DNA of 64,000 bases from Mugil cephalus (lineage: Eukaryota; Chordata; Actinopteri; Mugiliformes; Mugilidae), in the NCBI RefSeq assembly GCF_022458985.1, contig NC_061781.1, positions 14,907,501 through 14,971,500 of the forward strand, written 5' to 3'. The notes beneath the pieces were generated by a model. The model was not told the origin of the DNA. It saw nothing but the letters and a program-made list of their open reading frames with translations, and did no database searches. Position 1 is the stretch's first letter, and every line of letters starts with the position of its first letter. Below, piece after piece: positions 54,101 to 64,000 of this stretch. The translations under genes and the position numbers were made by a program.

Positions 54101-55951
54101 AACTGTTTAGAAAAAAAAAAAAAAAAAAACAGAAATACAATAATTTGTCATTTGTTTTTGTGTCATAAGACCTCTGTCAACTAATAATAATGTCGCAGAA
54201 GCACCTACACGTATTTTGAGACGGTGATGACACTTATTATGACTTCAGGCGCTGGAAAATAAAAACCCACTAACCCTGATTGCCTCACTGTTGCATCAGA
54301 AGTCTGACCACTAAAGGATTACACATTACCGAGGCTGCTTACTATGAAGCATGCTCACGAGTGAGAGGTGAGCGCACAACCAGACATTGTGGCTCCTGCT
54401 GGAACGTAGAAATAACCTAAAAACGCCAACGTGGGATGTGCGAACGCGCTTATTAACGGTCATCGACGTTTTCCCAAAAAAAGAACAAAAGAAAACACAC
54501 TCGTCTGTTGGTCACACCTTATTATAAACTCATCAGACGAGTCATACGAGTCCATAAAGAACTATCACAAGTGCCCTAAAAAAGGTCTGGTGCCTACGTG
54601 ACTGGATTTTAATCAGCCTTTTCACTTCCCCTGATAAATGTTGCTCTTATATAACCCCGCGGAGTCCGAGTAACTTATCAAAATCGACTAATAACCTGCC
54701 TTAATGGCAAATTGATTGCGTCAGCGTGGGCGTGCGGGTACGAGTACGCTATCGGTGATACGGCTGTCACAAGACCTGGATTGGCACCAGAACAAGGAAG
54801 CAGGCTCTGAAAAACTCCTCAAATTTCCCACAAATCTCCGCCACACGACACCGAGCAAACACGCAGTAACCTCAACACAGATACAGGATATGCAGGATAA
54901 ACGGCACACTGCCACACAACACATTGAAAAGAGAGAAAAAAAAAATGCAGATAAGATTTTGAGATGAAGCCAAAGTAATAGATAACGGTTCCTCCACGTA
55001 CAGGAGTGTGTTTTCCTTTAGCGTGGGTTGCTCATTTACCTCTCTTCAGCCTAACACGAGGGCCTCAAAGGGGGCCTGGCTCCGGTGGTTTATTACCCCT
55101 CCTTTCATCACAACGCACTGGACATCAAGCCTTGACCAAGGATGATGAAACGCAGCTGCGCATGTTCCAAAACATCCATTTAGGCCCTCATCAGTCACCC
55201 GTGCACTTCCTCTGACCCTTTCTTGTGACAGGTTTATCCCAGCGACTAAGGCCCAAATGACAAATAATCAAAGTTCAACATCCAACATATATATGACCAT
55301 ATCTAGGACAACCAGTCTAGAACGAGGGCCTTTCTCCCCTCTTCTTTTACACTTCACATGACAAAGTATGAAGGAAAACAAACAGAGGAAGTCAAAGGCA
55401 ACATTATATGCTTTAAAGAAATCATGCATGGTGGTTAGAAGCTCCACTTCATCAGATATGGGATCACATGCTCGGGCCCAGGGGGGAGGAGGAGGAGGAG
55501 AGACACAGTTACGAGAAACGCCTCAAGAGAGTCCAGCTTTTCTATTGGTGAAACTTGTGAAGATGAAGTAGAATAAGGTCATTCTACTGTGGAAATCTAA
55601 ATATATAGGTGTTATTTTGATAAGAATCTACTTTATTTCCTGTCTGCCTCTTATGCGGATGACTTGCAGAATCGAATCAGAGGACAACCTTAGTGTGTTT
55701 AACTAAAAAAAGAGCACAGCCTCACCGATATCTCTACATTGTAAGTCTTAAACGACGCCATTACTGCCATAATGTAAGAGTTATTTAATTTCAAAGTTAT
55801 ATAAAAAAAAGTTTACCTGAACTCTGTCACACCAAATCAAAAGGGAAGTTGGCAGTCAATGTCAGCAAGTTTATGATTTCTAGTAATCACTTTTAAGAAA
55901 TACTCTGTTTACCTGTTGACTGGAATGCATCACCTCAGCTTCCATCATCAT
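49961..55951 (-). CDS. nfe2l2a: Nrf2a (nuclear factor erythroid 2-like 2a), 5 coding exons
   Basis: CNC-bZIP transcription factor. It is held in the cytoplasm and degraded through KEAP1 in resting cells, and activates antioxidant-response-element genes with small MAF partners under oxidative or electrophilic stress (family knowledge). Exons on the - strand: 55951-55913, 53032-52766, 52492-52400, 52306-52103, 51190-49961. Total 610 residues, against 605 in human. Seen: Neh2 with DLG (27-29) and ETGE (77-80); Neh5-like [13 protein letters not shown] in exon 3; Neh6 degron DSGIS (346-350); CNC motif and basic region [12 protein letters not shown] (506-517); leucine zipper about 523-565; Neh3 FLVPRIKK (591-598). 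The start MMMEAEV... is the first of three ATGs. Both KEAP1 motifs and the agps/hnrnpa3 neighbourhood fit nfe2l2a rather than its paralogue nfe2l2b. Confidence 0.95.
52103..52306 (-). CDS. nfe2l2a: nfe2l2a exon 4
   Basis: 68 codons ending [15 protein letters not shown], matching the human exon-4 ending (EQVWEELLSIPELQ). The middle carries a run of six prolines (QPPPPPPSQ) encoded by a CCA/CCG-rich tract, absent from human and likely variable in length. Confidence 0.93.
52400..52492 (-). CDS. nfe2l2a: nfe2l2a exon 3 (Neh5 transactivation region)
   Basis: 31 codons, phase 0. Contains [20 protein letters not shown], equivalent to the human exon-3 segment LYFDDCMQLLAQTFP, which recruits CBP. Acceptor CTCTTGCAG, donor GAG|GTAAGA. 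Confidence 0.93.
52766..53032 (-). CDS. nfe2l2a: nfe2l2a exon 2 (Neh2, KEAP1-binding domain)
   Basis: 89 codons from [16 protein letters not shown] to LEVTQ. Contains the low-affinity DLG and high-affinity ETGE degrons, separated by a Lys- and Glu-rich helix, the usual ubiquitin acceptor. The position of human Ser40 (DFSQRR) is Asn38 here (DYNHRQ). Confidence 0.95.
53033..55912 (-). other. nfe2l2a: nfe2l2a intron 1
   Basis: 2.9 kb intron between the 13-codon exon and Neh2. Contains T/A homopolymers (53840-53856 and about 54110-54130) and a GGA-rich patch (55484-55501). No second coding exon or RNA gene recognised. Confidence 0.6.
55913..55951 (-). CDS. nfe2l2a: nfe2l2a exon 1 (13 codons)
   Basis: Encodes [13 protein letters not shown] and ends CAG|GTAAAC. 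It is too short to show up as an ORF. It was found by the match of the MM...[12 protein letters not shown] junction to other Nrf2 proteins. Immediately upstream a T-rich run ending AACAG resembles a splice acceptor, so a separate untranslated exon is possible. Confidence 0.85.
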
Positions 55952-56250
55952 GGATGTGTCTCTGTTAAAAAAAAACACACACCTAACACTTGTAAATGTG
56001 TGTATTATTCCTCAAATGGCAGAATAAAAATGGCGAGCGGTCCAGAGCCGATATAGTCCTTCGCAGCAGCTGAGCTAAGGGAAATATTGCTTCCTCCAAA
56101 TCTAATGAACATGACGGAAATGGTGGCCCCGCCCCCCGAGCTGCGCAGCCGGGATCGTCCCCCTGACGGCGGCCTATGAGGCTGGAGACAAGCCCCGTGT
56201 GCGCATGCGCAGGAAGCAGCCCGATAACAGCAGAGTTTAACACACTACTC
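55952..56250 (-). promoter_or_regulatory. nfe2l2a: nfe2l2a CpG-rich promoter
   Basis: GC- and CpG-rich block just upstream of exon 1. Seen: a perfect palindromic NRF1 (nuclear respiratory factor 1) site TGCGCATGCGCA (56200-56211), a GC box GGCCCCGCCCCCC (56125-56137) and a YY1-like AAAATGGCGAG (56027-56037). I found no consensus antioxidant response element (TGACNNNGC) in it, so self-induction is not evident here. Confidence 0.65.
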
Positions 56251-56450
56251 CCCAAATAAAAGCATTACACAAAGTATTAATGTGAGTTTGAAACTTATAT
56301 AATACTTACTTAAATAATAATATAAACTACTACCTTAGTACCTTCGTGTCACTTACTTATAAGCGTCCAGAAACCAGCTCATGTGAAGCTAAAACCTATT
56401 TTAGCATTTGTATCCTGACTCCGTCACAGCAAAAGTTTTGTTTAGTGCCT

Positions 56451-56468
56451 AGCGCCCCCTGCTGGTGA
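56451..56468 (-). promoter_or_regulatory. CTCF-type motif upstream of nfe2l2a
   Basis: Read on the - strand, CCAGCAGGGGGCGCT fits every position of the CTCF core CCASYAGRKGGCRSY. It lies about 0.5 kb upstream of the nfe2l2a start codon, in the nfe2l2a-agps spacer. Binding is inferred from sequence only. Confidence 0.6.
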
Positions 56469-56679
56469 CTGTGTCCGGTGTGGCACTAGGAGACCCTGGG
56501 GGCCCTGATGTCCCGTGGGTAAGTCACTGTCTGTTGCTGGATGACCACTACAAAAGGATTAGGAGAAAGACAGACAAAGTGCTCCATTATGAGTAAAAGT
56601 CCTGCAGTCAAAGTTCAACAGAAATATTGTCCATCTTTGTCAAAGTAGTATGATCTTGATCTTGAACACTGCCTTGTTT

Positions 56680-56862
56680 GCTGTAATATAGCTTTTTATA
56701 TATATTTTTTTTGATATTCTTATATTTTATTCTTTAGCCCACCAATATGTGCACTGTGTGTACTGTCTATGATGCTGAATGTGTTGCTGCTGTTAACAAC
56801 GACAATTTCCCCATTGTGGGATGAATAAAGGCAGATCTTATCTTATCTTATCTTACTTTATC
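56680..56862 (+). mobile_element. 3' end of a fish LINE (L2-like) with TCTTA tail
   Basis: The segment with AACAACGACAATTTCCCC, ATTGTGGGATGAATAAAG and then tandem ATCTT units has the typical 3' end and microsatellite tail of fish L2-type non-LTR retrotransposons. It is 5'-truncated, with no ORF. The left boundary is approximate. Confidence 0.7.
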
Positions 56863-56869
56863 TCTGTCA

Positions 56870-58300
56870 GTAGGCTACATATAATTTATATTACAAGATT
56901 CAAAATTTCTTCATTGTTAATTTCCCTATATGATCATGGCATACATAATAATACCAAAAAAAAAACCTTTCTCAGTCTCTCTCATACAGACACACAGTTA
57001 CAAAATACATTCTGGTTTGAGAGAAAACTATAGTTAATAAATAAAATCAGCCTATATAAAACAGTGTAATGTATGGCTGCATTTTGAGTTTTACCCAGTT
57101 AGGTGAAATAAGATGCAGCAAGGTGCAGATAACTGTCGGGCTTATTGATGTATTGAACTGTAAGACATTATTTAGTCAGTTGAACTGGAGCTTATTTCAA
57201 TACTTTTTGGTATAATGCTGTGTATTTTATTTATTTGTTCTTCTTGTTTTGTATGGAATATGTAATTACACGTGTGACATTGGCATTATAACATTATGTC
57301 TCCCAACATAAATAATACATAAATAGGTATCCAACAGTTGTATTAGCAATAACTCAAAAGCTGCACATATACTGATTGTTAAAGTGGGAGGTTTCAGAGG
57401 TTTTTATTTGTAATGGGAAGTTGCTTTTCAATGAAGAGAAAGTGGCTTTTGAAGTTCGGCTTTTGCATACAAGCAACACACTGTGATGAAATCTTTTGAG
57501 AGCCAGGAGTATAAGTACAAGTATACCTCTAACTTGCTTTAAACTGGCAGTTGGAGTTACTACTCAGATTCTCCATATGGCTCATCATGTTAATAAAATG
57601 TACTTTGTTGTAATAGACTGACTCAAACCATTGTAAAACATAGAAAGCAGTAAGAAGTCGTTTTTATTTATTTTTATTTCTATTCTTTATTAACTTAAAG
57701 TACATTATGTTAATACCAGTTTTGCTAAGCATTCCACTGATTAGCCAGAACTATGCTGTTATGAACAACACATGGTCTGAATACTTCTCCTATAGATCCT
57801 ATACCCCAAGAATAAGTTATTGGCTCCACATTGAGGATCTCAGTGGTCTCAACATTAGCTCATACTCTAAATGTTAATGTATCATAAACGTATGACGTGA
57901 GAAAATACGTCTCCATCGGGATTACTTCAGATTTAGGTACATTTCTTGATAATACAACAGAAATTACATCGTTCAAACCTATTTTGGCACAAAAATGCAC
58001 GTTTTCACCTGTAGTAGTCTAGCTATCTAATCTACGAGAGTAAGTTTTTCAACACTGGTGGACAAAACAGATAAAAAGCAAAAATGATCAAAATGATCCC
58101 GCTCGATTCATTTAAGACTGCCTTAAGACCAATTGGCTATACGCGAAATCCTTCGCAAATGTGGACCACTGTGACACCTCAGCGTAAATAAGAAGTCGTA
58201 TCGAGATGCAATTAAGTGGCTTTCGAAATATGTCGGGCTAATAAAGCACACTTAGTCCTGGCTCTAGCACCTATCTGCAAAGAACCTCGCACTTAAGTGC
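56870..58300. other. Spacer between nfe2l2a and agps, left part
   Basis: AT-rich, low-complexity DNA after the LINE tail. No gene, repeat family or strong motif recognised. Confidence 0.4.
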
Positions 58301-58309
58301 AGCTCACTG

Positions 58310-59712
58310 TGCCACTGCGCGAAATTACACTAAAAAAGCCTATTTTTTCCCCCCTCTCGTGCGCGCTCATGAGCACGCGTTCACGTTTGGCAGCTCCACG
58401 TCGACATTCTTCCAGCTGCATATAGTGAACTGCACAGTACTGGGGGAAGAAAAGGTAAAAGCGACGTCGGCCACCTTACGATTAGAGCGCTGCAACTCCC
58501 ACAGACGGACATCAACCGCAGTGAAAACAGGCGTTTGCACTGTGGATCCAGACGTGGACTGCAATGTCCTCTGCTCGATTTCTGCTTTTGCATTTTATGA
58601 TCAAGACTATTTCCCCCCTCGTGTTGGATTGCAGCTGGTCCCTTGCGTCTACCTATATCAGGTACAGTATGACTTGCAGAACTTACTTCGTCTGAATCAT
58701 ATTATTTCTTAAGGAAATAACTGTCAAGACTGTGGTTGAGGCAAGTTGTTGTGTTACATTTTTTCTTTTTTTTTTTTCTTGGTTGCACATCTGAAGTTGG
58801 TGCTGATGAAGTGCCAAGTCTCATAACTATCTTCAAACTGATAGAACCTGATACTCCTGGAGCTCAGTTGGCCCGCTGTACTTTCCTCATTGCTATCATA
58901 TCTATCTACATTGTTTAGAGAATAATTAATTCTCCCGGGCCTGTTCAGTTCACAAAGTTGTTACAGCTCAACAGGTAGAGTCAATGACACCTTGGCACAA
59001 GAGTGAAACAGTCCTAATAAAGATATACTCCAAAGTGTTTGGTTAATGTGTTAACTCTAAAACAAACCAGATGGTCCAGCTTTAAGAGGTAAGTGAAGAC
59101 ATTTTGGGATCTTTTAAGGGACGGATGTCGTACAATCAAATAGTGCATGCACCTCAATGATATTTAGACATTTAATGATTTCTGTTGAGCTGACGGTGTA
59201 TAAAAAGACTCCACCTGGCTTGCTTTACCTGGGAAAGGGAGGACCTACCACACAGCGGAGCTTTCCGTAGGCCTGACCCTGAAATCATTCAGGGCTTAGC
59301 AGCTTAGCATCTTCTTCAACACCAGCCATTTCCTCTTTCAATGTTGTATATTTTGCACTGGAGTCAACGCAATAAAAGAAAAGACATGATACAACATGAC
59401 CCCCCTGTTTTCCCTTTGCCTTTTTCTGTGCTTTGCTGCAGGTTGAAGGAGCACCCAGTCATGAGGAGGATAAGGTTCCACACAAGGGCAAACCTATGAG
59501 GTGGCACTGTGGCTTTCCAAATAAAGTTCTGTGATACACTCAGACTCTAATTGCCCGTAGTCAGTGCATTACAGAACTTTGTTTTGGGAGTTAATGCTTT
59601 AACCAGTGGGAAATAAATCATCAAACATCTGGACGTTTTAGTTTATAGCACTACGCAGTACTTCTGTTGATAAGTGACCGTTTCCTCTCAAATAAAGTTG
59701 CAATTTCAAGCA
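58310..59712 (+). ncRNA. Possible unrecognised spliced transcript (lncRNA or small protein)
   Basis: CpG-containing DNA at 58310-58661 ends in a donor (ATCAG|GTACAG). A perfect donor GAG|GTAAGT lies at 59089, and an excellent acceptor with a long pyrimidine tract ends at 59441. The last segment has AATAAA at 59520 and 59691, the second followed by GT-rich sequence. A TATA-like TATAAAAAG is at 59199-59207. After 59441 one frame reads VEGAPSHEEDKVPHKGKP and ends in TGA after 30 codons. Neither this nor an upstream frame (58780-58918, hydrophobic end) matches a family I know. The exon linkage is guesswork. Confidence 0.25.
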
Positions 59713-61189
59713 CTTCTCGTGGTCTGTGTCCTTTCCTCCATGATTTGACGACGCTTCATTTGTGTTCCGTGTGCTGGCCGTCGTTTTCTCCGACTTTGTT
59801 TCAAATAATTACTTAAAGAACAGCTCTGTGTGCCATATGGAAACACTAGTCATGCTGGTCAGGTGACTGAATGGAGGTGAGGCAGAAAGGTAAACAGCGC
59901 TGTCACACTATGCACTGTTTTTACAACTACACCTCAAAGCTTACACACCGGAATTTTGGAAAGGTGATAACGGTGCAGCAATAAGGTCAGATAAAGTCAG
60001 ATTTTTAGACACAATGCAACTGAAGATGACGAGTCTCAATCTATTCATTTTTATATTTTGCGTTTTAAATAGCGGATTTAATTAATAACATACATGTTTA
60101 AGCAAGAAATTAGGTCACAGGTTTGATAACCTGTCAACTTTCTTGCCCATGTTTTTTTTTTTTTTTGACCTTGTAAACTGTTGAATATCTAACCCAGAAA
60201 ACTATAAGGACTGGATTCCTTTTGTTATGTCTTAATATTTACCCAGACTGACTGTAAATTCCAGTCCCACCAGAGCATATGCAACCAGTCACACATTGCA
60301 AGGCATGCTGGGAAATGCTTTAAATGGTGCATTCAGGTGCCTCTCGTAGGCTCATTTTTTCCGAGAAAGAAGAAAACGTGTCAGTTGTGTAACCATATGA
60401 AATCCAATGATTTAGAGATTAATGAGAAACAAAATAATGACACGCATATTATAAACCTTACCATAATTACAGACAGAAATGTTTGCTCCGACAATCATGC
60501 ATGCAATTTCATAAACAGAATTGAAAAAAGGTTGAAACTATTTCACTAATTACTGAGTCATGTGCAGTTTATGTTCCGCTGCTTTTTTGTCCGAACTAAA
60601 CTCAAACAGTCAGTTATTACAATTTTGGTAAAAGAAAAACATAAAGTTCTTACACTCAAACAGCTGAAACTAGTAAGTGTTTAATCCAAAAGGAGTTTAA
60701 ACAGGCAACTGGACTTGTGAAGTTTTGAGAAGTAGTTTCGTCGGTCGTCCGAGTAGCTTCTTCGGTTCCGTGGGACTGGTGGAAAGTTGATGTTTAAATG
60801 CGAAACTCTGTGGGGGGAAAACCCACCAGAAACTTACTTTAGACTATTTGTTTCCGTAAGAATTAGAAATTGGTGCAACTAATTTCCATTAGCGGCTCTA
60901 TAATTAGGCTACCCGTCATTGAGGGTGGACTGTTTGACCCTTAGCAAGTCGGAATGTAAAATCACATTAAAAAAATAAAGATCAATGTTACGTCAAATGT
61001 CAAATTAAAATACAATAACAATACTTTTGTCACAAGGAAGGCTAAACGGAGTATCTCATGATAATTTAACATTGCACACATTAAGAATTTAATATACATA
61101 TGATATAAAGGTATAATTATACTGCAGTGTTCAAGAGTGAAACAGTCCTAATAAAAACACAAATTTTTATCTTCTTTTGTGTAATTCAT
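59713..61189. other. Spacer upstream of agps
   Basis: AT-rich intergenic DNA with a T homopolymer (about 60151-60166) and the ZNF143-type site. No gene seen. Confidence 0.4.
60297..60316 (-). promoter_or_regulatory. ZNF143/Staf-type site
   Basis: On the - strand the sequence reads TTTCCCAGCATGCCTTGCA, close to the ZNF143 consensus (CCCAGMATGCMYYGCG). It lies about 1 kb upstream of agps exon 1. Confidence 0.5.
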
Positions 61190-61301
61190 GCACACGGAGT
61201 GCGGTATTTCCTACGAACTTTGAAGCAGCACTCCTTCCCTGCTCTGACCTCTGACAGATCCGCTCCCTCCCTCCCAGCCCCTTCACAAACACGGAAGCAG
61301 C
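61190..61301 (+). promoter_or_regulatory. agps: agps 5'UTR / proximal promoter
   Basis: Moderately GC-rich pyrimidine-rich stretch (CTCCCTCCCTCCCAGCCCC) directly before the start codon; no TATA box near. The transcription start is not resolvable. Confidence 0.4.
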
Positions 61302-61495
61302 ATGGCGTCCAACAGCAGCGGCGGCGGCGGCTCCAGCTCCGACAGGCAGCGGGTCGCACAGCAAAGACTCAGCGTAATTGCCGGTCACTTACGGAGACCG
61401 GCGGACGATGACTCGGCTGTCCAAGCCTGGGAGTGCAAAGCCCCCGGGAGCAAGCCCGATGTCTCCGGAGAGGAGAAGACGGTGCCGAGGAGGAG
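61302..61495 (+). CDS. agps: Alkylglycerone-phosphate synthase, exon 1 (partial gene)
   Basis: N-terminus of the FAD-dependent peroxisomal enzyme that replaces the acyl group of acyl-DHAP with an alkyl chain, the committed ether-bond step of plasmalogen synthesis (family knowledge). Encodes 64 residues plus two bases. RLSVIAGHL (22-30) is a perfect PTS2 import signal (R-L-x5-H-L), matching RLRVLSGHL in human AGPS. After a variable linker, ECKAPGS and KTVPRR align with human ECKARR and TIPKKR. The donor AG|GTACGA after VPRR gives the phase seen in human exon 1. The reading frame continues openly into the intron for 54 more codons, but that part resembles nothing. Later exons lie beyond the window: I saw no exon 2 (expected VMKWNGWGY-like) before 64,000. 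Confidence 0.85.
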
Positions 61496-62454
61496 GTACG
61501 AGGCTGTGATGGAGCGGTGGACAAGGGTCCATCCTCTGTGGCTTTTGCTCGTTATCAACTCAGACATTAGTGGAGACACATTTTGGGTGGCGTGCAGTGA
61601 CACATTTGGCTTTCATCTCTTCTCCAAACATTTAAAAAAATATCGGAGACACATCTAAAGCTGATTTTTAGTTAGCCTGTTAGCTAACGTTTCTAGGCTA
61701 CAGAGGGGCCATTCATTTCCAATGTGGGTGCGGCTAGGTTTAGGAGTTTAGTGTAGTCGACTCTCTCAAAGTTGGTCAGCTGTGGTTCTCCTTGCAGCTC
61801 ATAATATACAGTTTCAGTGTCAACGAGGCGGTAAATACTTCACATACGTGTCGACATTGCTGCTCATAACTAACTAAGTAGTGTAATCGAAGTGGCGACA
61901 TTTTAACATCGGTTATCAAACACTAGTCACTGCAACTTTTAACTGTCAGGGGTCGTTTTTTCACGTTTTATGCAACTTCTGTGCTATTCACCATCTATAC
62001 GTGGAATGCGTAGTGTATAAGTGATAGTAACTGCACTTTTAATTGATTAATTATCATTGCCAGTGCGGGTGGATCGTAAGAGCCGGTCTTTTTTTCTCCT
62101 ATATATCTTAACTCAGGAAATAACGTATGCTGGTTAACGTTTACGTAGCTTCATTGTAACAACTGACAGAGGAGACAGTGAAACCTCTGTTCCCTCTGCT
62201 GATCTGATTGGTTAGGACAAGTGGTGGCCTGACTTTTCAACCTATTGGCAGCCTACTTCCTGTTGGAGAAGCGCCTCCACGCTGTGCTGACATCTAGCGT
62301 CAGCCTGTGACCACAACACCAACTAGTACTATCAGCACAAGTATTTAGCCTTGTAAAAAAAAAAAAAAGCATCACGTACTGTTCTGTCCAGTAACACACT
62401 GATAACGTGTTAAAATATTATGTCTTCTGGACTAGTCGATATGCTGGCGAAGGT

Positions 62455-63305
62455 TCTCTGTCATCCAGGTCATGGTATGTCAAAAAAGAAAAACAAAGGC
62501 ACTTGTTGAGTTTTCTGGAAGATGTTTCTCCACTCATCCAAGTGGTTTATTCAGATCTGATGGACTGATGATGAGCTGTGTTTGTTTGTTTCTTAAATCC
62601 GGAACAAATTTCTCCAGTTGCAGGTGAATGGTGAGTCAATAACGGTGGTGCACCCCATTAGTAGCTTATAACCGAGGAAGTTGCCAGAAGTTGAACCAGT
62701 TGCCTTTCACTGAACTAGTTGTTATTATTAGTCAATAATAGTTTTGTAAAATAATTACATCTTTACAACAATTCTATACCTAGTAAAAAGTTTTTTTTTG
62801 TGACAATTCAAGGTTAGTCCAACTGTGTGGTAAAGCTCAAGTTCACCCTACATGTCAGATAAGGTCTTGGCCTTGTGGCTGTTGTGCATAAACACGTACG
62901 TCTTGCATGGATAGGTAAGTGATATTTTTGGCGGAAGCTGTGATTTTCAGGTCATGTGGGGTCACCAGACGTCACAGTTTTTAAATCGAATCATGCTACA
63001 ACCACTGACTGACACAGGTATGTTTTGCTGTTAAATTTCAATTAATTTCTAGATTAAAATTAGAAGTCTAAAACAAAGGTTGCTTGAGGTTTCCTAAAGA
63101 CGTCTCACCACTCATAGAAGAGCGGTCTTCAGCTCTGACCAACCGATGGAACGCTTAGGCTTTCATTTCTTAGCGTATGTGGTTTGTGCCCACCTAAGCT
63201 CTTTCGACCAGGGCCTGTTAAACACCCAGTGCCAACCTGTAATAAGCGGACATTATATAGTCTTCAATAAACTTCAGTCAAGTTCATGACCTGGATGACT
63301 GACGG
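62455..63305. repeat. Dispersed teleost repeat with inverted ends
   Basis: The left end carries TCATCCAGGTCATG, and the right end its reverse complement CATGACCTGGATGA. Inside, two similar blocks (about 62500-62555 and 63085-63135) read like the common fish repeat '...GAAGACGTTTCACCACTCATCCAAGTGGCTTCTTCAG...' in diverged form. The class is not certain. No ORF. Confidence 0.5.
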
Positions 63306-63454
63306 TCTTGACAATTGAAGAGATTAGATGTGTGCTATCTAATCAATTCACAGAGAGTTGCCTCATCGTCTGTGAAGCATTCGGCGGCGTCCATCCTATA
63401 AAAAGTTGTATTTGTGACGCGACTTCCCCTGCTATCAGGGTGCAAGGAGGAAGG

Positions 63455-63560
63455 AAAGATATCGTAGAAAGGTCAAGATTGCAGCAACACTTAAAGAGTA
63501 AATATAACTTTATTAGGCTGATGCTTTTCGTCTTATGGCCTTAATCAGGGTCTTCTATCC
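63455..63560. repeat. Dispersed repeat fragment
   Basis: Contains GCTTTTCGTCTTATGGCC followed by TTAATCAGGGTC, a diverged form of the 'CGTTTCGGCC...TTCATCAG' signature common in fish dispersed repeats. Short and degraded; class unknown. Confidence 0.3.
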
Positions 63561-64000
63561 TGAGACCAGATTTTGGCAAAAAAGAAAACTTTTAAAGGGA
63601 AAACCAATAAGAAATCTCAGGAGGAGTAACAGAGGACAAATCCCTCTTTGAGCGTAGAAATACTCTGCTTATTAAATGAACTTAAACTACCTCGCTAATG
63701 GCCTAAAAAAGTCTGTTGGTTACTGTAGTAGGGACATTAGTAGTCTGTACCCAGTGACCTTGTCAAACACTTGCTCCATTTATTGATACAATTTTATTCA
63801 GTATTCTCAACAGGTATCACAGCCTATCAGTGGAGCTCAGGCTTTATTAAAGTGATTCAGTGTCACTCTCCTCTCACTTCTGCAGTCACCTGTAATTTAT
63901 TGAAAACTCAGTTTTGGCAGGTATTAATCTTATTAATGGCCTTTACTCTGCTGTGTTAGCATCCCGTCACAACTCAGCTGTGAGTTATTTCTGTAGCGAG

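Larger units (their letters stand above)
61496..64000 (+). other. agps: agps intron 1 (start)
   Basis: Runs to the window edge. It carries two dispersed-repeat blocks (about 62455-63305 and 63455-63560), listed separately, and otherwise unremarkable AT-rich sequence. Confidence 0.6.

Overview
The window is vertebrate nuclear DNA, almost certainly from a teleost fish. It has spliced genes with consensus GT/AG introns, short introns, CpG-rich promoters, fish-type SINE, LINE and MITE remnants, and long intergenic DNA. All ORFs outside the three genes below look like chance or repeat-derived frames.

Layout. (1) About 1-42,650 is a gene desert. It holds no convincing coding exon, only a few transposon remnants and microsatellites, and many blocks rich in homeodomain-type TAATTA, ATTAAT and TTTATGG words that look like conserved non-coding elements. 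(2) hnrnpa3 lies on the + strand (start codon 42,746, stop 46,298, poly(A) signal 47,066): ten coding exons and a 3'UTR intron. (3) nfe2l2a (Nrf2a) lies on the - strand (start codon 55,951, stop 49,961): five coding exons encoding 610 residues with Neh2, Neh4/5, Neh6, Neh1 and Neh3 regions. It is convergent with hnrnpa3. (4) A 5 kb spacer holds a strong CTCF-type motif, a LINE 3' end, a possible small unrecognised transcript and a ZNF143-type site. (5) agps exon 1 (+, 61,302-61,495) encodes the PTS2 peroxisomal signal. The rest of the gene lies past the right edge, and its first intron contains dispersed repeats.

The order hnrnpa3 - nfe2l2 - agps is the vertebrate order found on the far side of the telomeric HoxD regulatory landscape (mtx2 side). 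The desert at the left is therefore inferred to be the distal part of the teleost hoxda telomeric regulatory domain, ending near hnrnpa3. No hox gene is in the window, so this rests on synteny and on the appearance of the non-coding DNA. No alignment could be run.

The three genes do not form a pathway. hnrnpa3 encodes an RNA-binding splicing and transport factor, nfe2l2a the KEAP1-regulated oxidative-stress transcription factor, and agps the peroxisomal ether-lipid synthase. Points for a second look: the desert and its candidate enhancers, a diverged duplicate pair of non-coding blocks near 36.3 and 37.8 kb, CTCF-type motifs flanking the hnrnpa3/nfe2l2a pair in convergent orientation, a tandem donor in hnrnpa3, altered phospho-sites in Nrf2a, and the possible transcript at 58.3-59.7 kb.
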